Shown here: piece after piece, positions 46,083 through 54,396 of the stretch
Position numbering within the stretch: the stretch's first letter is position 1
Layout: every line of letters begins with the position of its first letter
Notes under the pieces: model-generated
Seen by the model: only the letters and a program-made list of their open reading frames with translations
Database searches by the model: none
Told to the model about the DNA's origin: nothing
Translations under genes and position numbers: made by a program
NCBI GenBank assembly: GCA_900318035.1
Contig: ONJC01000015.1
Coordinates: 32,187 to 96,186, forward strand
Source of the DNA: an uncultured Methanobrevibacter sp.
GTDB lineage: Archaea; Methanobacteriota; Methanobacteria; Methanobacteriales; Methanobacteriaceae
Direction of reading: 5' to 3'
Length of the DNA stretch: 64,000 bases

Positions 46083-46124
46083 TATTCCTAATTTTTTTAT
46101 AATACTTCTTCCAAATAGTTAATC

Positions 46125-47141
46125 ATGAATTTACATGTTGATAATATGTTAAAGGATTTGGAAAAGGATGATTTTCAAGCTTATCTTCTTACCCAATTTA
46201 CCAATGTGGAATATGTTTCAGGATACCGGCCGACCAGTTTCGCCTTTTGCATTATAAAGGAAAATCCTATTGTCTACGCATCAGGAATGGATATGGAATT
46301 GGCTAAAAACACTTCTTCAATTGAAGTGGAGGAGTATGAATCATATGATGTGATGATTAAGGAGCTGAAGGAAGAGGGAATTAAATGTTTGGCTATTGAA
46401 CCTGCACTGCCTTTCAGCACTTACGTCAGATTCAGGGACGATTTTGAAATTGATGCCAAAACCTACATCGACAAACAGAGAATGATTAAAGCCCCTGAGG
46501 AAATCAAAAAGATTGCAAGGGCAACTGAAATAGCTCAAAAATCATTCCTGCAGTTGGACATATTAAATAATTCCGGTACTGAAAAGGAAGTTGCATTTGA
46601 TTTGGTTCGCAATATGATTGAGAACGGCGCTTCAAAGGAATCATTTGATACGATAGTTGCCAGCGGACCTTCCTCAAGCTTGCCTCATGCAATTCCTGAG
46701 GCCAAAAAATTATCTCAACCTATACTGATAGACTGGGGAGCTATTTTTGAGGGATATTGCTCTGATAACACCCGTACTATGGTTTATAGTGAGCGTCAGC
46801 AGGAAATTTGGGATATTGTTGCGGAGGCACATGACAAGGCAATAAAAGCGGTCAAACCTGGAATGAAATGCTGTGAAGTGGATAAGGTTGCACGAGACAT
46901 TATATCTGATTATGGTTATGGGGATAAATTCATACACTCAACCGGCCATAGTTTGGGTCTTGATATTCATGAAACTCCTGGATTTTCACTTCGGGATGAG
47001 ACAATAATTGAAGAGGGAATGGTTATAACTGTCGAACCAGGAATCTATCTGGAGGGTGAATTCGGTGTTCGCCTGGAGGATACAATAAGCATTTCCAAAA
47101 AAGCTAATATCATAGGAAATCTGCCGTTAAGCATTGAATGA
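46125..47141 (+). CDS. M24 family Xaa-Pro aminopeptidase-like peptidase
   Basis: A 338-residue pita-bread-fold metallopeptidase. The N-terminal creatinase-like domain spans about residues 1-125. The C-terminal domain holds the five dinuclear metal ligands: Asp in LIDWGAIFEGY, Asp in CSDNTRTM, His in STGHSLGLDIHETP, Glu in TVEPGIY and Glu in GVRLEDT. Cleaves N-terminal Xaa-Pro bonds or dipeptides (prolidase). Cytoplasmic. Monocistronic. Confidence 0.93.
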   Translation: MNLHVDNMLKDLEKDDFQAYLLTQFTNVEYVSGYRPTSFAFCIIKENPIVYASGMDMELAKNTSSIEVEEYESYDVMIKELKEEGIKCLAIEPALPFSTYVRFRDDFEIDAKTYIDKQRMIKAPEEIKKIARATEIAQKSFLQLDILNNSGTEKEVAFDLVRNMIENGASKESFDTIVASGPSSSLPHAIPEAKKLSQPILIDWGAIFEGYCSDNTRTMVYSERQQEIWDIVAEAHDKAIKAVKPGMKCCEVDKVARDIISDYGYGDKFIHSTGHSLGLDIHETPGFSLRDETIIEEGMVITVEPGIYLEGEFGVRLEDTISISKKANIIGNLPLSIE

Positions 47142-47233
47142 TATAATTGATTAATTTTTATTTATATTTTTCAAATCAAATAACTTATTATTGTTTATTT
47201 ATGAATTTAAAGAGGTATGTTGGTACTTACATT

Positions 47234-47251
47234 CGAAAAACTTTATATATA
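47234..47251 (+). promoter_or_regulatory. Strong archaeal promoter before the 61-aa zinc-ribbon gene
   Basis: CGAAAAACTTTATATATA is a near-ideal BRE plus TATA box. Transcription should start about 25 bases downstream, giving a leader of around 45 bases before the ATG at 47319, with a GGGAGA ribosome site. Confidence 0.6.
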
Positions 47252-47318
47252 TTGTTAAATAGACTGATAAACAAGTGGGATTGTTGAAGTCCACACAAAA
47301 AATTAGGGAGAATAGAAA

Positions 47319-47504
47319 ATGAAAATGCATAAACTCTGTCCAAGATGTGGATCAAAAAATGTTGATTGGATTATTCCTCAAAATTGGTCACAATGTATTT
47401 GCAAGGATTGTGATTACACCGGACCTATAGTTGAAGGGAATGATGAATTTGCAGAAGAAATTCGTGAAGCATATCTTGAATCTTTAAAAGATGATGATGA
47501 ATAA
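47319..47504 (+). CDS. Small zinc-ribbon protein
   Basis: A 61-residue protein with a four-cysteine ribbon: LCPRCGSKNVDWI (two Cys) and CICKDCDYTG (two usable Cys), followed by an acidic tail (EEIREAYLESLKDDDE). A GGGAGA site and a strong TATA box upstream support expression. The family is small archaeal zinc-ribbon proteins of unknown role, possibly in transcription or translation. A DUF2207-like gene follows after 23 bases on the same strand. Confidence 0.85.
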   Translation: MKMHKLCPRCGSKNVDWIIPQNWSQCICKDCDYTGPIVEGNDEFAEEIREAYLESLKDDDE

Positions 47505-47527
47505 GAAAATATTGGGGGTTTGGTAAT

Positions 47528-48328
47528 GTGTTAAGTTTGAATAACAACCCAAATGATGATAACATTAAAAATATTCCAAGTGATGATTCCTATCCGATGG
47601 TCTCCATTTTATTTGCAAAAAATAAGGAAGTGGGTGTAAATTCATTGTCACTCACTATACTTGATTTAATCAGGAATGATCAAATCCGATGTGATATTGA
47701 TTTGGAGAATTCATATGAAGTGGGTAAGAAATTAACTCCTAATGATATGGAAGTTATGAAAAAAATAACTCTTAGAATCGCAAATAAGGGTGAATTGAAA
47801 ACTTCCGAATCATTGGCTATAAAACTGCTTAAGAATATGAATAAAAATAAAAAATTCAACTTAAAAGCTATGGCAAAACAAAGCAATAACTCCTCAATTG
47901 CCAATAAATTCGAAAAGGATTTCAATGAATTTGTCAGTGCTCTCAATACCGAAAATGAGTATGACGGTAAAAATTATAGAGATATTCTGCAAAATTCCAA
48001 ATTAACAAGCAAAGGAAAGGAAATTAAAAAAGAATGGATGGAATATCGGGATTATCTAAAATCAAAAGATTTAACTGAAAAGTATCCTCCTGAATCCGTT
48101 TTGGAAAATTCAACACAGGTACTTTATGGAGCATGCTTTGACATTGAAAAGAATGCTTTAAAAATAAGGGAAAATAACTCTCCATTAACTGATTTCATTG
48201 ATAAAGACGGATATAAATTATTAAATATAATATTCAATAATGCATTATTGAATGTTACTGAAAAACGAAAAGGAGATGGGATATTTTATGGTGTAAACGA
48301 TAAATATACCATTCCTGGTGGGGGATAA
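47528..48328 (+). CDS. DUF2207 cytoplasmic-domain-like protein
   Basis: A 266-residue soluble protein. The pattern PMVSILFAKNKEVGVNSLSLTILDLIRNDQI and, later, KKEWMEYRDYLKSKDLTEKYPPESVL...VLYGACFDIEKNAL resembles the cytoplasmic part of DUF2207 membrane proteins, which have W-x-x-(F/Y)-(K/R)-x-Y-L and L-x-Y-(A/G)-x-A-x-G motifs. No signal peptide or membrane segments are present, so the usual N-terminal domain is absent. The start is a GTG at 47528 with GGGGG nine bases upstream; the ATG one frame over hits a stop at once. Likely co-transcribed with the 61-aa gene. Confidence 0.7.
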   Translation: MLSLNNNPNDDNIKNIPSDDSYPMVSILFAKNKEVGVNSLSLTILDLIRNDQIRCDIDLENSYEVGKKLTPNDMEVMKKITLRIANKGELKTSESLAIKLLKNMNKNKKFNLKAMAKQSNNSSIANKFEKDFNEFVSALNTENEYDGKNYRDILQNSKLTSKGKEIKKEWMEYRDYLKSKDLTEKYPPESVLENSTQVLYGACFDIEKNALKIRENNSPLTDFIDKDGYKLLNIIFNNALLNVTEKRKGDGIFYGVNDKYTIPGGG

Positions 48329-48407
48329 TCCTCCACTAAATAATTTTCACTGCTTTTTAAAAACAGATTTTATATAGGGTAATGTTGTGGGGCTCTTCAT
48401 CTTGACG

Positions 48408-49046
48408 CTAACTTTTCAATAGCTCATCAACGTTATATTCAATCAAATCTGGCACGTCATAATGGCTTGCTGTTCCAATTTTATAGTTTTTGATATGGAA
48501 CAGATTAAACATTAGATTATCTTTGTCATTTTTGAGTTTAATTTCATCTTCAATTATTATTTCAAAGCTATCTAACTTCAAGTTCATTCCCAGTCCGGTA
48601 TATTTCATGTAGCTTTCTTTCAAAACCCAATATTTGAAAAATTCGTCAGGTCTGTTTTTCGCATTCATTATATTTTCATATTCTGTGTTGTAGAAGTAAT
48701 TTTTTGCTATGTTTAAATCAATTGCAGGGTCAATATATTCAACATCGACTCCAACTTCCTTATCTGATATTGCACATAAAACTATTTTACTTGAATGGCT
48801 CAAATTAAAATAAATATTTTCAAAGTTAGATATGTATGCCTTACCATATTTTCCAGTTTTAAAGACGGGACTTTTGATGTTTGCATCTGACAATAATTTT
48901 TTTAAAAGAAGGTAAGCTCCGGCACTTAGCTTTTTATCTTTTTCAAATCTGTAAAAATCAATTTTTTCCTGCCGATTTCGTGAAACCAAGTTATAAGCTT
49001 TCTTTAAATCCAAGTTTTCAACATTGCAATAAGCTAATTTAATCAT
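48408..49046 (-). CDS. 4'-phosphopantetheinyl transferase (Sfp type)
   Basis: Transfers the phosphopantetheine arm of CoA to carrier proteins. 212 residues, Sfp-like pseudo-dimer length. Motifs are NIYFNLSHSSKIVLCAI (His), VGVDVEYID (metal-binding Asp and Glu) and FFKYWVLKESYMKYTGLGM (W-x-x-K-E-x-x-x-K). Archaea lack fatty acid synthase carriers, so this implies a nonribosomal peptide or polyketide-type carrier protein elsewhere in the genome, as reported for some Methanobrevibacter. No carrier gene lies in the window. Confidence 0.9.
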   Translation of the reverse strand: MIKLAYCNVENLDLKKAYNLVSRNRQEKIDFYRFEKDKKLSAGAYLLLKKLLSDANIKSPVFKTGKYGKAYISNFENIYFNLSHSSKIVLCAISDKEVGVDVEYIDPAIDLNIAKNYFYNTEYENIMNAKNRPDEFFKYWVLKESYMKYTGLGMNLKLDSFEIIIEDEIKLKNDKDNLMFNLFHIKNYKIGTASHYDVPDLIEYNVDELLKS

Positions 49047-49180
49047 TTTATCTTTAAATGTAATAATGTCATATCATCAAATCTTTGGCAAAGTTATTTA
49101 AGTCATCCAATAATGGAACTAGGGTATGATGAAAATATTAAATAGATAACCATCATTAATATGAATATTTTTAGGTTATC

Positions 49181-49561
49181 TTATGGTTCCACATTTTTAA
49201 TGATTTGCAAGTGGTTTTCACCATTAATATAATGATATTTGAGCTCATCAGCCAATTCTTCAGTTAAAAAGATTCCTAATCCTCCGATTTCCGCTTCTTC
49301 AATGCTATTTGGGGGAGCGTACTTTTCTTTTAAAAGAGGATTAAATTCAATTCCATTGTCAATAAACTCCAAGATCAATGTGGGTGGGTTATAATCCACA
49401 TTAACTGTGATATATTCTGTTTTTGAATAATTCACAATATTGACAAATATTTCTTCAACAATTAAATTGACTTTAAAGTCTTCTTTTTGAATTTCTTTTA
49501 AAATAAACTCATTTAAATTGTGTAATTCAGATAATTCGGGTTTAAGTGTTATTGAATTCAT
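49181..49561 (-). CDS. RsbW-like anti-sigma-type serine kinase (HATPase)
   Basis: A 126-residue GHKL ATPase domain. The N box is VEEIFVNIVNYS, the G1 box IDNGIEFNP (D-x-G) and the G2 box GGLGIFL. Size and context are those of RsbW/SpoIIAB anti-sigma kinases. Its start overlaps the stop of the STAS gene by 4 bases (ATGA). Archaea have no sigma factors, so the target of such a kinase must be different; this is open. No PP2C-type phosphatase lies nearby. Confidence 0.88.
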   Translation of the reverse strand: MNSITLKPELSELHNLNEFILKEIQKEDFKVNLIVEEIFVNIVNYSKTEYITVNVDYNPPTLILEFIDNGIEFNPLLKEKYAPPNSIEEAEIGGLGIFLTEELADELKYHYINGENHLQIIKNVEP

Positions 49562-49857
49562 TCTATCTTAAGTATTTTATCAAAACCGGACATTCTAAAT
49601 ATTTCTCCGACGGTATCGTTAACGTTTTTAATAACAAATGGTATGTTTTCCTGCTGTAATTTCTTTTGAGTTGCAATTAAAACCCTAAGTCCTGCACTTG
49701 AAATGTATTTCAGTTCAGTAAAGTCAATAATTAATGAGTCAAAATTGCCAAGTTCGTCATTGATTTCCTGTTCCAACTCTTTTGAGGTAATCGTATCAAC
49801 ACGACCTTCTATTGATAATGTCAATTCTTTTTCATTATAATTTTTGGTTATTTCCAT
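49558..49857 (-). CDS. RsbV-like STAS-domain antagonist
   Basis: A 99-residue STAS domain protein like RsbV/SpoIIAA. The phosphorylation loop is LKYISSAGLRVL, with Ser54 at the position phosphorylated by the cognate kinase. Ends FRMSGFDKILKIE, the usual C-terminal strand-helix. It is the first gene of a two-gene operon with the kinase. The pair forms the core of a partner-switching module; the output partner is unknown. Confidence 0.9.
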   Translation of the reverse strand: MEITKNYNEKELTLSIEGRVDTITSKELEQEINDELGNFDSLIIDFTELKYISSAGLRVLIATQKKLQQENIPFVIKNVNDTVGEIFRMSGFDKILKIE

Positions 49858-50387
49858 ATCAGTCGCTCCAATTAATGTTTATTGTCTCTTAATAATTAAA
49901 CACTATTCAAGATTATGATGTTATTTATGGTTTTTATCATACTAATAGGTTATTATTTGGGCATATTTTTGGGTGATGAAAAATCATTTGTGTAAAAATT
50001 CCATCTATTGCACAGATATATAACGGTCAAAATTGCAATTGTCCTCGCTTAATCAATCCATAAACTCTTGTTTTTCCATATTTTTTTTCGTTTTTCATAG
50101 TCAAAAAGTCCACTTGGATTTGGTTTTTGATTTTGACGGGTATGAATTAGGTTTTTTCTAATTTGGTGATTTCATAGTTTATATTCATGCCTTTCCGGAA
50201 GGTTACCTGGCATTAACGGTTTTTCATGTTTGTTTAGCATGTAAACCAGCATATAATTTTTACCTCCCATTCCTGCGTTAATATTATAGTTTTTTAAATT
50301 TGGGTTCTGGTGAAATTTCAAAGTAATTCTTAATAATTTAAATATTAAATTGTTCAATATTTAAATATAATTTTATTTGGGCAGCAT
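49858..50387. other. 530-bp intergenic region with a nuclease gene fragment
   Basis: Lies between the divergent STAS gene and trkH. The only coding trace is the short RRXRR/IscB-like start at 50172-50252 (minus). A TATA-like TTTAAATATAATTTTA stretch lies 20-35 bases before the trkH ATG. No RNA gene was recognised. Confidence 0.5.
50172..50252 (-). pseudogene. RRXRR/IscB-like N-terminal fragment
   Basis: A 26-codon frame, start ATG at 50252 with a strong GGGAGG site 9 bases upstream. It reads MLVYMLNKHEKPLMPGNLPE. This is the start signature of RRXRR-domain proteins and IscB (V-x-(V/L)-(D/N)-K-x-x-x-PLMP). The usual continuation (K/R-A-R-K-L-L-x-x-G-K-A) is lost: the frame ends after a few unrelated residues, and I find no RuvC or HNH motif downstream. 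It is a decayed stub of an OMEGA-type nuclease gene. Because the match is short, chance similarity is not excluded, but the ribosome site at the right place supports it. Confidence 0.6.
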
Positions 50388-51818
50388 ATGAGATTTGTAA
50401 CTAAACATGATGTATTGATTATTGCTAAGAATTCGGGCAGGCTGATGATTGGAATAGGGTTGATGTGTCTAGTTCCGATTATAGTCGATTTAGGTTGTTT
50501 GGAATTCAATGCAGTTGGCTATATTGTACCATCATTAATATCCATATGTACAGGTCTGATTTGCATAAAAGCCCTGGATAAATACAATTCCAGTAGGATT
50601 CGCCTAAAACATGGAATGATTTTATCTGCATTGATTTGGCTGTGGGCATCCCTAATCGGAGGTCTTGTATTTTATTTTGTAACTGGCATAAATATCATAG
50701 ATGGTGTTTTTGAAAGTATGTCTGCTTTAACCGGAAGTGGAATTACAATCTATCCTGATGTGGAAATTTTACCATACAGCATACTATTTTTCAGAGCATT
50801 TCAGCAATGGATTGGTGGTTTAGGAATTCTTGTTTTGATTATATCCTTTTTGGCAAAGCCTGGTGCAGTATCATCAAGGTTATATCAATCTGAAGCTAGT
50901 GATGAACGTTTTAAGCCAACTATCAGAGCTACAATTATAGAAACCCTAAAAATTTATGGAATATATACTCTTGCAGGGATTATTCTTTATGTTCTTGCAG
51001 GAATGCCTATTTTTGATTCAATTTGTCATACATTCACCACCATTTCAACAGGTGGGATGAGCATAAAAAACGCCAATATAGGCTTTTATCACAATGACAT
51101 GATTAATTTAGTCACAATTGTTCTGATGATATTGGGTGCGACAAGCTTCGTTGTTCATTATAACATTATAAAATCACGTGGAAGAGCATTAATTAGGGAT
51201 TTGCAGTTTAAAGTAATAATTTCTTTGATAGCGGGCACAACTCTATTGATATATTTCATATCCAATATTGTCCCTATGGATATTTTGTTCCACATTGTTT
51301 CTGCAATTACAACAACAGGAGCTAGTATTCAAAGTCCAACCGTAATGGGTACATGGCCGGCCAATGTGCTTATTATTATAATGACCTTGATGATTATGGG
51401 CGGTTCTAACGGTTCCACTGTAGGTGCACTTAAGTTAATGAGGGTTCTTACGTTTTTCAAGGGCATATATAAAAATTTACGTGAGGTTTTGTCTCCGAAT
51501 AGTGTTGTCAATCTGGAAATTTCAGGTAAAAAAATCACTGATAATCTTGTAGCACAAAGCGGAAACTACATAACCCTTTATCTAATCTTTATTTTGGTTT
51601 CTTGGATATTGCTTTGTTCATATGGTCATGACCCGTTCAACTCATTGTTTTTTGCTATTTCCATGCAGGGCAATGTTGGTTTGGAGATCGGCCAGATGTC
51701 ACAGACATTGGAATTGCCGTTAAAGGTCGTTGGCATATTTTCCATGTGGGTTGGAAGGCTGGAAATCCTCCCGGTATTGGTCACATTCAGGGCATTTTTT
51801 GAAATCTTTAAAAGATAG
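50388..51818 (+). CDS. trkH: TrkH-type potassium transporter subunit
   Basis: Membrane pore subunit for K+ uptake, 476 residues with about ten hydrophobic segments and four pore loops: SALTGSGITIYP, TTISTGGMSIKN, AITTTGASIQSP and MQGNVGLEIGQ. The selectivity Gly residues are visible in each. The C-terminus MWVGRLEILPVLVTFRAFF is the family signature. The cytoplasmic NAD-binding partner TrkA is not adjacent, which is common in archaea. Monocistronic. Confidence 0.94.
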   Translation: MRFVTKHDVLIIAKNSGRLMIGIGLMCLVPIIVDLGCLEFNAVGYIVPSLISICTGLICIKALDKYNSSRIRLKHGMILSALIWLWASLIGGLVFYFVTGINIIDGVFESMSALTGSGITIYPDVEILPYSILFFRAFQQWIGGLGILVLIISFLAKPGAVSSRLYQSEASDERFKPTIRATIIETLKIYGIYTLAGIILYVLAGMPIFDSICHTFTTISTGGMSIKNANIGFYHNDMINLVTIVLMILGATSFVVHYNIIKSRGRALIRDLQFKVIISLIAGTTLLIYFISNIVPMDILFHIVSAITTTGASIQSPTVMGTWPANVLIIIMTLMIMGGSNGSTVGALKLMRVLTFFKGIYKNLREVLSPNSVVNLEISGKKITDNLVAQSGNYITLYLIFILVSWILLCSYGHDPFNSLFFAISMQGNVGLEIGQMSQTLELPLKVVGIFSMWVGRLEILPVLVTFRAFFEIFKR

Positions 51819-51896
51819 TCATATTTTATAATGAAAAATTAGGTAAGAGGAAATTTAAATCAGATTTTAACTTTTTTCTGAATTAAAGGTGAGTCT

Positions 51897-52322
51897 ATGA
51901 AATCTAAAATGGTGTTCATATCTATTATATTTTTGGTGCTTGCAGTAAGTGCAGTTTCTGCAGTAGGCATTACTGATTACAATGCACCTATTGGTTTTGA
52001 AAGAGAACCTGTATCTTTTACACATGACGATTTTGAAATGGAAATGAATAGCTATTCAGCATTTGTTGATTATGATGATTATTTTGAAAAAAATGATGAC
52101 CGTGAAGTAAAAATAATTAATGGCACTTATGCCGAATACACAGATTCCTTAAAAGATAAGGTCGGGGCGCTGGAACTTATTAAAGTTGATGGCGATGTGT
52201 ATATTGTCGATTGCTCATTTGATGATATGAATAAAAGTAAAACTGATGATTGTCTTAAATATATCAAAGAGTTCAATGAGGTAAACAAATTCAAACCAAT
52301 TAAAATTGACAAATCTTCTTAA
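51897..52322 (+). CDS. Secreted small protein
   Basis: A 141-residue protein with a signal peptide (KSKMVFISIIFLVLAVSAVSA). The mature part is acidic, with DDFEMEMNSYSAFVDYDDYFEKNDD in the first half and KLIKVDGDVYIVDCSFDDMNKS later. Such short signal-peptide proteins occur in families in Methanobrevibacter. Function unknown. A GGTGAG site precedes the ATG. Confidence 0.7.
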   Translation: MKSKMVFISIIFLVLAVSAVSAVGITDYNAPIGFEREPVSFTHDDFEMEMNSYSAFVDYDDYFEKNDDREVKIINGTYAEYTDSLKDKVGALELIKVDGDVYIVDCSFDDMNKSKTDDCLKYIKEFNEVNKFKPIKIDKSS

Positions 52323-52529
52323 AACAGTACCAAAAATTCTGTTTAACTTTTTTAGGAAATATTTGATTAACTCCCCATAATTTATTCGCTTACTGGTAAA
52401 TTAAAGAAAGTGGGATTAATTATGTATTTTTTGTCTTGTTCTGTACTTTTTTTTAAATCTTCTGTAAAATTTAATGAATCAGTAAAATTTATTTATTTTG
52501 TTTTGTTAAAATAATGTTAGGTAGTAGTC

Positions 52530-53297
52530 ATGGCATTTTTTAAAATCAAATCAGTATGGAATTACTGTACATACAATAAACCTTTTCTTGCACTTATTTT
52601 GTTATTTTTCTGTGTTTTGGTTTATTTTGAACAATCTTATAAGGATTCAAGTTCCACATTTGAAATTTTGATCTTCTTGGTAGTGGATGTGCTATTATTC
52701 GGTTACGGCATGTTAATTGCTCGTGATAGGATGAGAGGCGGTTTCAGATTGCCAAAAATAATGGTTAAAGATTGTTTTATTTCGGGAGTAAAATCTACTA
52801 TTATTATAATAGTTTTTGTGTATGTTCAGGGATTTATTTTGGATTTGGTATGTTCTCCATTGGATTTTCCCGAGTTTGATTTGGAAGACATGCTGCTGGA
52901 TTTTCCCCAAACCATTCATAACTTATATTCACATAATCCGATTGATGCATTTGTTTTCATTGTTCTAGGAGCTATTTTATTTTATATCACTACCTTTTTC
53001 CTGGAAATAGCATTGGCAAGGCTGGCAGACACAGGCAGCATAAAAACTGCTTTTAATCTGATTGGCATTAAAAAAGACATTGACACGTTTGGATGGTGGA
53101 ATTATGCAAAAGAGTATACTGGCATTGTTTTAACTATTGTTCTTTTTGCATATCTTAATTATATTGATATTCCTGTTGATATTTTAAATTATATATGGGG
53201 TGTTTTTTGCTTTATGCTTATGTTTTCAACTCAATTTTGGGGAATAGGCGAAATTTATGGCAAAATTAAAGAAAAAAGAAAAGAAGTGTCTTCTTAA
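52530..53297 (+). CDS. DUF4013-like membrane protein
   Basis: A 255-residue protein with about six membrane segments. It shares with the interrupted gene at 45303 the motif GYGMLIARDRMRGGFRLPKI, the ALARLADTGSIKTAFNLI segment and the STQFWGIGEIYG end. The pattern is like DUF4013 family members, which are abundant in methanogens. Function unknown. The intact copy shows the length of the disrupted one. Confidence 0.7.
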   Translation: MAFFKIKSVWNYCTYNKPFLALILLFFCVLVYFEQSYKDSSSTFEILIFLVVDVLLFGYGMLIARDRMRGGFRLPKIMVKDCFISGVKSTIIIIVFVYVQGFILDLVCSPLDFPEFDLEDMLLDFPQTIHNLYSHNPIDAFVFIVLGAILFYITTFFLEIALARLADTGSIKTAFNLIGIKKDIDTFGWWNYAKEYTGIVLTIVLFAYLNYIDIPVDILNYIWGVFCFMLMFSTQFWGIGEIYGKIKEKRKEVSS

Positions 53298-53460
53298 TCA
53301 GAATCTCATGTTTTTTGATATTTTTCCAAACCTGTCAGATTTTTTTAAATATCAATAAATAAATGCCAAAGATCTTATTAAATTTAACATAAAATTAACC
53401 ACATTGGTAAATGTGCTTCAAAAGTTTTAAGCATACCTTATAAGCAGAAGTATTAATGAA

Positions 53461-53936
53461 TTGTTAACTGGTTGGGGTGGTGCTGTTGCATTTGATGTAA
53501 ATGCTCGTGATGTTATAATTAAAAACTCCAAATTCACTAACAACACTGCTCGGAATGATGGTGGTGAGGTTTTCTTCTCAAATAATGGTGATGTGACAAA
53601 TTGTAATTTTACGGATAACTCTGCAGTCTCTGGTGGTGCAGTTTAGTTCATAATGATACTACTGTGACAAATTGGAATATATTTTTTCATTTTTAGTAAA
53701 TCTGATAGTTTTACAAATTATAGTTTTTTGACGGTAAGGCACACCTTAGAAGTGGTTTGGTTGTAAAACTTAAAGTCAACGGCAAAACCTATACCGGTAA
53801 AACAAACAGCTTGGGTAAAGTCACTTTCAAGATAACTAATCTGTCCAAAAAAGCAAGTTACAAAGCTAAAATTAGTTATGCTGGTGACAAAACTTACGAA
53901 TCCGCAAGCAAAACCGTAACTTTAAAAGTCAAATAG
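53461..53936 (+). pseudogene. Adhesin-like protein remnant (beta-helix plus Ig-like domain)
   Basis: The frame 53461-53646 reads beta-helix repeats of the kind in Methanobrevibacter adhesin-like proteins: IIKNSKFTNNTARNDGG, GDVTNCNFTDNSAVSGGAV. It ends at a TAG, and the next repeat (VHNDTTVTNWNI) continues in another frame. About 90 bases later a third stretch reads SGLVVKLKVNGKTYTGKTNS...YAGDKTYESASKTVTLKVK to a stop at 53936, the usual C-terminal Ig-like (Big) repeat. Intact adhesins are 500 to several thousand residues, so almost all of the gene is deleted. No signal peptide start is left. Confidence 0.85.
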
Positions 53937-54396
53937 TGATATTCAATTCTCACTATAAACTCTTTTTTTTTTTAAAATGTCCGAAAATTTGGTGTTATGT
54001 CCTAAAAATGCAAAATCTGCAATGTAAAAGTAACAGCATTAAAGACACCATTAAAATAACCGTAAAGTAAAATTGATGATTTTTTCTTTTTTTGATGACA
54101 TTAACATCCATCATTTGCATGAATTGCAAGATTTCAACTGTCTGATATATATCCCCAAATATATCAAATCTAAAATAGGCAATGGCTATCGTTAATGTTA
54201 AAGTTCATACAATTAAAAGTAACTTTAACATCAGAATAATGTTTTTAATTAGCTCAAAAATTGATAATTCTAATAGATTTCATCGACTTCATTTTACCAG
54301 TCTTTTCATATTTTTTCATAACTATTGATTTTTCCTTGTAAAATTGATTTACAAAACAACCAAGACTTTATATGTCCTAATGTTTAATATTATTTT
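53937..54396. other. 460-bp intergenic region
   Basis: AT-rich DNA between the adhesin remnant and the TadC-like gene. A short stretch at about 54025-54070 (KVTALKTPLK in one frame, SIKDTIKITVK in another) may be further adhesin Ig-like debris; this is weak. A TATA-like ACTTTATATG lies near 54365. No other feature recognised. Confidence 0.4.
54361..54374 (+). promoter_or_regulatory. Promoter of the TadC-like/class III signal protein operon
   Basis: CAAGACTTTATATG, a TATA-box-like element about 23-36 bases before the ATG. The spacing implies a nearly leaderless transcript; no ribosome site is visible before the ATG. Confidence 0.4.

Noticed and set aside
50253..50357. Longer N-terminal extension of the IscB-like fragment
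   Set aside because: The frame is open by chance; the ribosome site and the family start point to the ATG at 50252.
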